Made by a program: the position numbers and the translations under genes
DNA from: Synergistaceae bacterium
Lineage (GTDB): Bacteria > Synergistota > Synergistia > Synergistales > Synergistaceae
Direction of reading: 5' to 3'
Length of the DNA stretch: 5,530 nucleotides
Assembly (NCBI GenBank): GCA_030531285.1
Contig: JAUNNW010000094.1
Span: 1 to 5,530 of the forward strand
Shown: positions 1-4,829 of the stretch, piece after piece
Layout: the number at the start of each line of letters is the position of its first letter
Position numbering within the stretch: the first letter of the stretch is position 1
The notes under the pieces: generated by a model
What the model saw: the letters and a program-made list of their open reading frames with translations, nothing else
What the model was told of the DNA's origin: nothing
Database searches by the model: none

Positions 1-1569
1 TTCAAGTCTGTCTTTTTCTGCCGCCGTCATATACATTTTCAGACCTTCGGCGGCAACGTACAGTTCAGCGCCGCGTTCGTTTCTTGCCTGCATGAGCGGA
101 CGGAAGACTGAAACGGCGGCACATGACGCGCCGAAAACAACGAACGGGAACGGGTTGTTGCCGAGAGAAACGACAATCAACGCACCGATTCCGACAAAAA
201 TAATCTGCAAAAGAATGCGACGAAAAAACGTTCCAAAATTGAGCTGCCCCGGCTTTTTGCCGCGCTGCATTGCTGTCAGGAACATAATAACACCACCGAT
301 ACCGCACGCAAACATATCCAGCGGGAAAAGCTCGTTGCTGCGGAAATAAAGCAGCGCGACACCTAAGACATAAAACAGGGCAGCAACGGAAAACGGGGCT
401 GTGTTGTTTTCGTAAAGTCTGCCAAGCTGCTGTCTGCATGCTGTTTTAACGCTGATTTTCGCAGAGTTCAGCGTTTCGTACTGTTCACAGGACAAGTCTA
501 CCGCATCACAGTTATCAAACAGTCTGCTATGCAGCTGTCTTTCGTCTTCTGTCAGATTTTCGGGCAGAGTATCCGTTTTATGCAGGGTATAACTGACCGG
601 AGTTTTAAAAATCAGCTTCCGTTCTCCGCCGGTTCTCTCAATCGTAAGCGCTCCTTTGACCGCAAGGTCTACGATATCCGAAGAAAGCAGCGTCCTGTCG
701 TCAAACTCAAGCTTTTCGGCATAGGCCAGCGCCGCAGGCGATATTCCTTCAGGAGCGTGAAACAGCGGTATCACCGGCTTGACAGGATCACGCCCCCAGC
801 GGTTCCATGCGTAAAAAAGCCAGCTGAACACCGCAAGGAAGACCAACATTCCGATAACGGAATGTGTTTTCGGATCGTCAAGCTTAGGGAGCGGCGGCTG
901 ATCAACAATCCCTTTTTTCCAGCCGAAAGCAATCGTAAGCCCCTCTCCCGGGTGCAGTGTGCGGAGAGTCTGAACAGCATTTTCCGCAGTAAGCAACGCA
1001 TCGCTTTTTGAACCTTTCTCTCCGAAGCTTCCGACGTACCACTCAATCGCCGTAAAACCTTTTCCGAAAGCCGTTTCCGGAAGCTGTACCGCACAGGAAG
1101 CACGGCATATCGGGAAATCCCATTCATTTCCCGTAACATTCCAGTACAGCTCGTCATGATCTTCGAAAAAGCCTATTTCACCCCTGACAGTATAAAACAG
1201 GGTAAAAACGTGTATGCCGCGCGGTATAACGGCGTCTGCGCTTCCTATGCGAATCAGGCATTCGCTGCCTGCGCGTTCGATTGAGCAGGGCACCTTTTCT
1301 CCGTCCAAAAGCACTCCGTCAAGCGCAAAACCAACAGGCCGCCTGCGTCTCTGGGCATCGGTGCGCACAACCGGAATTTTTCTGATTATGCCGTGTGTTA
1401 CGTTCACGTTTTCAACGTTTATTTTTATACTTTCCTTAATGCGCAGGTCGCTGTTTTTCTGAATTGAAACAAGCTGTTTGTAATCAAGAATTTCCTCAGC
1501 CGCAGAAACCGGCAGAGGTACAAACAAAAACAGGAACAGTACGGACAAAACAGCATACAGTTTTTTCAT
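1..1569 (-). CDS. DUF2207 family membrane protein, partial (C-terminus outside window)
   Basis: The minus-strand frame is open from ATG at 1569 to the left edge, giving 523 residues with no stop. Residues 1 to 23 look like a signal peptide: MKK, a Leu/Val/Phe-rich core, then a PVSA|AEE-type cleavage site. An extracytoplasmic domain follows, about 24 to 235, with motifs typical of DUF2207: HGIIRKIPV and YWNVTGNEWDFPI. A membrane segment at about 237 to 255 leads into WNRWGRDP and then a proline-rich stretch ending PEGISPAALAYA, which is the most recognisable part of the family. A soluble region follows, then four further hydrophobic segments (about 393-409, 417-434, 452-468, 473-488) and the family-like tail AAEGLKMYMTAAEKDRL. 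AGGAG lies 8 bases upstream of the ATG. The family usually has roughly 550 to 650 residues, so a modest C-terminal piece is missing. The biochemical function of DUF2207 is unknown and I assign none. The gene is divergent from the MurR/RpiR regulator. Family call is confident; topology is approximate. Confidence 0.88.
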   Translation of the reverse strand, partial: MKKLYAVLSVLFLFLFVPLPVSAAEEILDYKQLVSIQKNSDLRIKESIKINVENVNVTHGIIRKIPVVRTDAQRRRRPVGFALDGVLLDGEKVPCSIERAGSECLIRIGSADAVIPRGIHVFTLFYTVRGEIGFFEDHDELYWNVTGNEWDFPICRASCAVQLPETAFGKGFTAIEWYVGSFGEKGSKSDALLTAENAVQTLRTLHPGEGLTIAFGWKKGIVDQPPLPKLDDPKTHSVIGMLVFLAVFSWLFYAWNRWGRDPVKPVIPLFHAPEGISPAALAYAEKLEFDDRTLLSSDIVDLAVKGALTIERTGGERKLIFKTPVSYTLHKTDTLPENLTEDERQLHSRLFDNCDAVDLSCEQYETLNSAKISVKTACRQQLGRLYENNTAPFSVAALFYVLGVALLYFRSNELFPLDMFACGIGGVIMFLTAMQRGKKPGQLNFGTFFRRILLQIIFVGIGALIVVSLGNNPFPFVVFGASCAAVSVFRPLMQARNERGAELYVAAEGLKMYMTAAEKDRLE

Positions 1570-1577
1570 ATTGCAAT

Positions 1578-1582
1578 CTCCT
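1578..1582 (-). promoter_or_regulatory. Ribosome binding site of the DUF2207 gene
   Basis: AGGAG on the minus strand lies 8 bases upstream of the ATG at 1569. It fixes the start directly before the signal peptide. Confidence 0.75.
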
Positions 1583-1634
1583 GACACACCACAACTTTGG
1601 ACATACGCTGCCAACCGCATATCTTTCGCTTATA

Positions 1635-1662
1635 ATTATACATTATCGCAGGAAAAAATTAA
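1635..1662 (-). promoter_or_regulatory. Probable promoter of the DUF2207 gene
   Basis: A perfect TATAAT -10 lies at 1640 to 1635 on the minus strand. The best upstream hexamer at 16 bases is TTAATT (1662-1657), a poor -35 with only three consensus matches. The expected transcript start near 1628 would give a leader of about 60 bases. The -10 is part of the symmetric sequence TATAATTATA at 1631-1640, which also contains TATAAT on the plus strand. Confidence 0.45.
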
Positions 1663-1729
1663 CAGCACCTTTATTGTGTATTTCCTATTTGCGAATTTTT
1701 AAACAAAAGTTAAAAAAAATCAAAAGCGG

Positions 1730-1757
1730 TTGACAAAAATAAAAATACTGATAGACT
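1730..1757 (+). promoter_or_regulatory. Probable promoter of the MurR/RpiR regulator gene
   Basis: A perfect TTGACA -35 (1730-1735) is followed after 16 bases by TAGACT (1752-1757, four of six matches). A TG at 1749-1750 places an extended -10 (TGn) in front of it. The region just upstream, about 1690 to 1725, is rich in A tracts, as in an UP element. The expected transcript start is near 1764, leaving a leader of about 34 bases. Confidence 0.6.
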
Positions 1758-1782
1758 TTAGAACTGCTTATATGCAGATAAG

Positions 1783-1790
1783 AGAAAGGA
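1783..1790 (+). promoter_or_regulatory. Ribosome binding site of the regulator gene
   Basis: AGAAAGGA lies 7 bases upstream of the ATG at 1798. It supports that start over the overlapping frame that begins at 1730, whose start codon sits inside the promoter. Confidence 0.65.
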
Positions 1791-1797
1791 TATACAG

Positions 1798-2664
1798 ATG
1801 GACAGTTTGGAACTTCAGAAGCTGCTTACGGAACGTATGCAGACCATGCCGAACAAGGCACGCAGGGTTACCGAATACCTGCTCTCACATATGCGGGAAG
1901 CCTCATACCTTTCAATAGGGGCAATCGCCGATCAGCTTAATGTGTCAAAAGCGCAGCTCGTCAGAGTTTCTCAAAATCTCGGATTCCACGGTTACTCAGA
2001 GCTTAAGGCTGCAATTCAGGACTGCGTACTCGAACAGATCAACCCATCGGCGCTCCTTGCGCGTGCACAGCATTCTGACAACAGTATTGAAGAAAGCATA
2101 TACCACGCCGAACTGGTAAATATTGAAGATACGATGAAACAGATTACAGACAAGGACGTTGACTATTTCTGCGAGCTGCTTTCAAAAGCGAACAACATAT
2201 ACTGCGTCGGCTGGGGAATATCCTCTCTGGTAATGGAAATGCTTCAGCTCCGGCTCACGGTAATGGGCTGCAAGGCAGCACTTTTCCGCAGAGGCGGACT
2301 TACTCTTTGGGAGCAGATGCGCTGCGTCAAAAAAGGCGATGTCGTAATAACGTGCGAGCTTCCGAGCTACACAGTCGAGGTAAGCGAATCAATAGAGATA
2401 GCCAAACAGAACGGCGCAAAAATCGTTACCATCAGCGATTCGCCCGCAGCACCCGTATGCCGCTCCGCAAATCTCAGTTTCTACGTGTCTGCTTCAAGCC
2501 CAACTTTTGGAAGCAGCATTATCGGTCCTCTTTTCCTTACGCACATACTTACTTCGGCTCTTGCCATATCGCTTGGTGAAACCGCCAAACAGGCGCTTGA
2601 CAAGCAGGCTGAGTTCCTGCATGACGAGCGTATTTTCCACCCCATATTCGGGCTGAAATATTAA
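1798..2664 (+). CDS. MurR/RpiR-family transcriptional regulator (HTH plus SIS domain)
   Basis: This 288-residue protein has the usual length and two-domain plan of the MurR/RpiR family, cytoplasmic regulators that sense phosphosugars through a SIS domain. The N-terminal HTH_6 domain covers about 1 to 77. Its helix-turn-helix is near 39-62, with the recognition helix in SKAQLVRVSQNLGF and the family landmark GFHGYSELK after it. The SIS domain covers about 120 to 250: NIYCVGWGISS (132-143) is the first glycine-rich loop, and NGAKIVTISDS (205-215) is the strand before the end of the fold. The loop that normally reads SxSGxT is here CELPSYTVE (186-194), keeping only the Thr and Glu, so ligand binding may differ from the family norm. 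No sugar-catabolic gene, the usual target, is adjacent. The gene diverges from the DUF2207 gene, has its own promoter and terminator, and looks monocistronic. The regulated genes and the ligand cannot be named from this sequence. Confidence 0.9.
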   Translation: MDSLELQKLLTERMQTMPNKARRVTEYLLSHMREASYLSIGAIADQLNVSKAQLVRVSQNLGFHGYSELKAAIQDCVLEQINPSALLARAQHSDNSIEESIYHAELVNIEDTMKQITDKDVDYFCELLSKANNIYCVGWGISSLVMEMLQLRLTVMGCKAALFRRGGLTLWEQMRCVKKGDVVITCELPSYTVEVSESIEIAKQNGAKIVTISDSPAAPVCRSANLSFYVSASSPTFGSSIIGPLFLTHILTSALAISLGETAKQALDKQAEFLHDERIFHPIFGLKY

Positions 2665-2677
2665 TCCCAAGAACATG

Positions 2678-2706
2678 ACGACCGGCTTATGCCGGTCGTT
2701 TTATTT
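2678..2706 (+). terminator. Intrinsic terminator of the MurR/RpiR regulator gene
   Basis: A perfect 9-bp stem, ACGACCGGC (2678-2686) with GCCGGTCGT (2691-2699), has a TTAT loop and is followed by TTTATTTT. It starts 14 bases after the stop codon. The minus strand lacks a T tract here, so it acts in one direction. Confidence 0.9.
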
Positions 2707-2746
2707 TTACAAACTGCTGAATAAAGCTCCGTCTTTATAAGGAACA

Positions 2747-2759
2747 GAACAGTCTGTTC
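2747..2759. repeat. 13-bp palindrome GAACAGTCTGTTC in the convergent gap
   Basis: Six-base arms GAACAG and CTGTTC are separated by one T. A copy of GAACA directly precedes it, so a 7-bp stem with a 4-base loop (2742-2748 with 2753-2759) is an alternative reading. The one-base centre looks more like a protein-binding site than an RNA hairpin. It lies between the two opposed terminators, where no annotated gene would need an operator. Function unknown. Confidence 0.4.
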
Positions 2760-2787
2760 AAATTTTGTCCGTATCTTAATGCCCTCG

Positions 2788-2816
2788 AAAAAACAGTCTC
2801 CCTTGCGGGAGACTGT
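2788..2816 (-). terminator. Intrinsic terminator after rpsI
   Basis: On the minus strand ACAGTCTCCC pairs perfectly with GGGAGACTGT (10 bp, + coordinates 2793-2802 and 2807-2816) around a GCAA loop, followed by a run of six T. It lies 17 bases past the rpsI stop codon and closes the minus-strand ribosomal-protein transcript. Confidence 0.93.
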
Positions 2817-2833
2817 AAACGCATACTGCGTAA

Positions 2834-3244
2834 TTAACGTTTTGAGAACTGTTTGTTGGCTCTTGCTTTCGGCTGTCCGACTTTTTTGCGTTCGACCATT
2901 CTCGGATCGCGCCTGAGCAGGCCCGCTTTTTTAAGAACCGGACGAAGTTCCGGATTAAATTTGATGATGGCTCTTGCAAGACCGAGTGAAACCGCGCCTG
3001 ACTGTCCGGTAAGACCGCCGCCATGCGCATTGACAAATACGTCTATCTTGCCTTCAAGACCTGCAACGGCAAGAGCTTCTTTGGCTTTTGACGCCCAAAT
3101 CGGACGCGGGAAGTAATCCTCTACTTCGCGGTTGTTGATAAGAAACGCACCTGCGCCTTCACGAATACGGACGCGTGCGATGCCGTTCTTTCTTCTGCCT
3201 GTGCCCCAGATAAAGGCCGGAGCCGCCGTTTTCTTTGCTGCCAT
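2834..3244 (-). CDS. rpsI: Small-subunit ribosomal protein S9 (uS9)
   Basis: This is a 136-residue protein of the 30S subunit. The family is known to place its basic C-terminal tail near the P-site tRNA of the ribosome. Visible landmarks are GTGRRKNGIARVR (14-26), the S9 signature GGGLTGQSGA (75-84), and the lysine- and arginine-rich tail ending QFSKR, the near-universal S9 terminus. The N-terminus carries a short Ala/Lys extension (AAKKTAAPA) before the core, within normal family variation. A GGGGGA ribosome binding site lies 7 bases upstream of the ATG. The gene starts 17 bases after the rplM stop, the conserved rplM-rpsI arrangement, with no terminator or promoter between them, and it is the last gene before a strong terminator. 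Identification is essentially certain. Confidence 0.98.
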   Translation of the reverse strand: MAAKKTAAPAFIWGTGRRKNGIARVRIREGAGAFLINNREVEDYFPRPIWASKAKEALAVAGLEGKIDVFVNAHGGGLTGQSGAVSLGLARAIIKFNPELRPVLKKAGLLRRDPRMVERKKVGQPKARANKQFSKR

Positions 3245-3261
3245 AACCTTATCCCCCTGTC

Positions 3262-3696
3262 TTACTTAAGCTCTTCAGGCTGCTGTGCCGCATGCGGATG
3301 TTCAGGGCCTGCGTAGACTTTGAGTTTGCGATACATGTCACGACCGAGTTTCGTTTTCGGAAGCATGCCTTTAATAACTCTTTCGATAAGGTGCTCCGGT
3401 TTGCGCTCAAGCACCTCTTTGTAGGTTTCTGAACGGAGTCCGCCCATGTAACCCGTATGGTGCTTGAAGGTTTCCTGATCAAGCTTTTTGCCGGTAAGAC
3501 CGATTTTTTCGGCGTTTACGATCACCACACAGTCGCCCGTGTCAACGTGCGGCGTGTAGGTCGGTTTGTCTTTGCCCATAAGTATGCGGGCTGCCTGTAC
3601 TGCAAGACGGCCAAGGTGTTTGTCTGTTGCATCTATAACGTACCATTTGCGTTTAACTTCTTCACCTTTGGCCATGTAAGAACGTGTTCCCAACAT
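3262..3696 (-). CDS. rplM: Large-subunit ribosomal protein L13 (uL13)
   Basis: This 144-residue protein of the 50S subunit is an early-assembling 23S rRNA binder. The family core begins at RKWYVIDATDKHLGRLA (16-32). It continues with PTYTPHVDTGDCVVIVNA (45-62), the HHTGYMGG segment (79-86) and the L13 signature region IKGMLPKTKLGRDMYRKL (108-125). Length matches the usual 142 to 150. Two in-frame starts are possible: Met1 and Met8 (before AKGEE). Met1 is chosen because a strong TAGGAGGA lies 7 bases upstream of it, while Met8 has no such site. The gene follows secG after 159 bases and is followed by rpsI after 17 bases. The gap upstream can fold into two stems and may hold a control element; no clear promoter was found there, so transcription probably comes through secG. 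Confidence 0.98.
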   Translation of the reverse strand: MLGTRSYMAKGEEVKRKWYVIDATDKHLGRLAVQAARILMGKDKPTYTPHVDTGDCVVIVNAEKIGLTGKKLDQETFKHHTGYMGGLRSETYKEVLERKPEHLIERVIKGMLPKTKLGRDMYRKLKVYAGPEHPHAAQQPEELK

Positions 3697-3702
3697 GTTG
3701 TT

Positions 3703-3710
3703 TCCTCCTA
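3703..3710 (-). promoter_or_regulatory. Ribosome binding site of rplM
   Basis: The minus strand reads TAGGAGGA, a near-perfect Shine-Dalgarno sequence, 6 to 7 bases before ATG at 3696. It decides the start in favour of Met1 over Met8. Confidence 0.85.
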
Positions 3711-3753
3711 AATGAAGCTGCTTTTTTCTGTTTTATTTCCAAATCTTCTTTCT

Positions 3754-3829
3754 CCTTCCTTTATGTGGCGATTGCGAAGGTTCGCCACCGGGAAGGCGTC
3801 CGCCGTTAACGTGGGAAAAACGGCTGACG
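3754..3829 (-). promoter_or_regulatory. Candidate structured leader of the rplM-rpsI transcript
   Basis: In the 159-base secG-rplM gap the transcript can form two stems. The first in transcript order pairs 3826-3829 with 3797-3800 and 3819-3824 with 3802-3807 (AACGGC with GCCGTT), separated by one mismatch. The second has an outer stem of six pairs (3791-3796 with 3754-3759) and an inner stem of seven (3782-3788 with 3765-3771). Neither is followed by a T tract, so they are not simple terminators. Ribosomal protein operons often carry autoregulatory leaders here, and an L13 leader RNA is known in Bacillus-type Firmicutes, but I do not claim this matches it. This is an inference from base pairing only. 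Confidence 0.4.
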
Positions 3830-3855
3830 GAAGGAAGTTTTTGGCTTTTTATCTG

Positions 3856-4086
3856 CTAACGGATAATCAGCTGAAGTATCGAGAGAACCATGAATGCTGC
3901 AATGAGTCCGGCTGTTGCTTTGTGAAGCCCGCTCATGCGCTGCCATGTTCCGTTGCCGCTCATATCAGCCTGCGTGCCGCTGCCGAACGCACCGGTAAAA
4001 CCGCCGCTCTTTCTGTGCTGCATAAGCACGACCGCAATAAGAGCTATGCAAACTATGACGTGAATCACTGTCAATACTGCTTTCAT
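3856..4086 (-). CDS. secG: Protein translocase subunit SecG
   Basis: This 76-residue inner-membrane protein is the small third subunit of the SecYEG protein-export channel, which assists SecA-driven translocation. It shows the SecG plan: a first membrane helix (about 4-22) running into VVLMQHRKSGGFTGAFGSG (19-37, the family's VLLQ-x-K-G-G hallmark), a polar loop, then LHKATAGLIAAF leading into the second helix (about 57-74). Length matches the usual 70 to 80. The ATG at 4086 is chosen because GGAGGT lies 7 bases upstream and the protein then begins at the helix. The same frame is open to a GTG at 4170, but that extension overlaps the -10 box of the upstream promoter and would add 28 unrelated residues. 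The gene follows rdgB after 116 bases and has its own promoter. No terminator follows, so it probably leads the secG-rplM-rpsI transcript. Confidence 0.95.
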   Translation of the reverse strand: MKAVLTVIHVIVCIALIAVVLMQHRKSGGFTGAFGSGTQADMSGNGTWQRMSGLHKATAGLIAAFMVLSILQLIIR

Positions 4087-4094
4087 ACGTAGCA

Positions 4095-4145
4095 CCTCCA
4101 AGAATGCAAACCGCCCGGACTGCCTCCAAGCGATAATACTCCAAG
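4095..4145 (-). repeat. Three direct copies of CTTGGAG in the secG leader
   Basis: On the minus strand CTTGGAG occurs at 4145-4139, 4130-4124 and 4102-4096; the last two extend to CTTGGAGG. The copy nearest the gene forms the secG Shine-Dalgarno site. The other two lie 15 and 28 bases apart within the predicted untranslated leader. They are exact at 7 bases and have no start codon at a normal distance. Confidence 0.6.
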
Positions 4146-4161
4146 TTACATACAAGGGAAT

Positions 4162-4189
4162 ATTATACACTTTTTTGCGCTGCGCGCAA
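4162..4189 (-). promoter_or_regulatory. Probable secG promoter
   Basis: A perfect TATAAT -10 lies at 4167-4162 on the minus strand. Sixteen bases upstream is TTGCGC (4189-4184), a weak -35 that keeps only the TTG. The expected start near 4155 gives a leader of about 68 bases containing the three CTTGGAG repeats. The -35 lies within a short dyad, TTGCGC-GCA-GCGCAA. Confidence 0.6.
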
Positions 4190-4202
4190 GAACTTTTTTT
4201 AT

Positions 4203-4829
4203 TTATTTTCCTGCTCTGAAAATCTGTACTCCGCCTTTGCTTTCCGTACGGTTAAACCGCATAAAAAGCTGTCTGAGCGCCGCAAGTGCCTTTGCCCTGT
4301 GCGATATTTTTTCCTTTATTTCAGCGCCAAGTTCGGCAAAACTTTTATCGTAACCGTCCGGAATAAAAACAGGGTCATAGCCGAAACCGGAATCTCCCCG
4401 CGGCTCCTCTGCGATTTTTCCGCCGCAGTAACCCGTAACCGACAAAGGCTGTGCACTTCCCGTAAAGACAACCGTCAGACACGCCACAAAGCGTGCGTTT
4501 CTGTTTTCTCTGCCCTTAAGCTCGCCAAGCAGCCAGCCTGTTCTGTCAGCGTCGCTGCCTGAGACTATTCTTGCCGAGTTTATTCCGGGCAGTCCGCCCA
4601 GAGCTTCGACTTCAAGCCCGCTGTCGTCGGCAAGGGCAGACATTCCTGCCGCCTCTGCCCAGGCTCTTGCCTTGAGCAGCGAATTTTCGGCGTAGGTTGA
4701 GCCTGTTTCTTCAACGTCAAGTTCAGGAATAAGCTCTTTTCCGAACAAGAGCTCAATGCCGGCAGGCGCCAAAGCTTCTTTCATTTCTTTGTATTTGTTT
4801 GCGTTTCCGCTGGCAAGCACTATTTTCAT
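4203..4829 (-). CDS. rdgB: XTP/dITP diphosphatase (non-canonical purine NTP pyrophosphatase, RdgB/HAM1 family)
   Basis: This 208-residue cytoplasmic enzyme of the ITPase (Ham1) family hydrolyses deaminated purine triphosphates (XTP, ITP, dITP) to monophosphate and pyrophosphate, keeping them out of DNA and RNA. The landmarks appear in order: SGNANKYKE (7-15, nucleotide-binding Asn and Lys), ETGSTYAENSLLKA (41-54), LADDSGLEVEALGGLPGINSAR (66-87, with the metal and catalytic Asp at 68-69), GFGYDPVF (148-155) and SHRAKAL (176-182). The region after SAR reads IVSGSD rather than the more common YAG-type sequence, and the C-terminus runs about 10 residues longer than many homologues; neither removes a key residue. 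The start overlaps the rph stop by four bases (ATGA), and the nearest Shine-Dalgarno-like GGAG is about 11 bases away, so translational coupling to rph is likely. rph-rdgB adjacency is common in bacteria. Confidence 0.97.
   Translation of the reverse strand: MKIVLASGNANKYKEMKEALAPAGIELLFGKELIPELDVEETGSTYAENSLLKARAWAEAAGMSALADDSGLEVEALGGLPGINSARIVSGSDADRTGWLLGELKGRENRNARFVACLTVVFTGSAQPLSVTGYCGGKIAEEPRGDSGFGYDPVFIPDGYDKSFAELGAEIKEKISHRAKALAALRQLFMRFNRTESKGGVQIFRAGK

Noticed and set aside
529..1011. A 160-residue plus-strand open frame opposite the DUF2207 gene
   Set aside because: It lies wholly antisense to a clear family protein, has no recognisable motif, and its composition (many Arg and Lys, irregular) is that of a shadow frame.
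1464..1733. An 89-residue plus-strand frame across the divergent region
   Set aside because: It is antisense to the signal-peptide end of the DUF2207 gene, runs through both promoters, and has no convincing ribosome binding site or motif.
1767..1782. CTTAT/ATAAG inverted repeat just before the regulator start, as an operator
   Set aside because: Arms are only 5 bp and AT-rich, expected often by chance in this composition.
3712..4092. A 126-residue plus-strand frame opposite secG and its downstream gap
   Set aside because: It is antisense to secG and the rplM leader and shows no family resemblance; it is a shadow frame.
4087..4170. N-terminal extension of secG to a GTG at 4170
   Set aside because: It would overlap the -10 box at 4162-4167, adds residues unlike SecG, and ignores the strong ribosome binding site 7 bases before the ATG at 4086.
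4175..4200. Hairpin TTGCGC-TGC-GCGCAA near a T run, as a possible terminator
   Set aside because: On the minus strand, where rdgB would need it, the hairpin is followed by A rather than T. The T run follows it only on the plus strand, where no gene ends. The dyad overlaps the secG -35 region instead.
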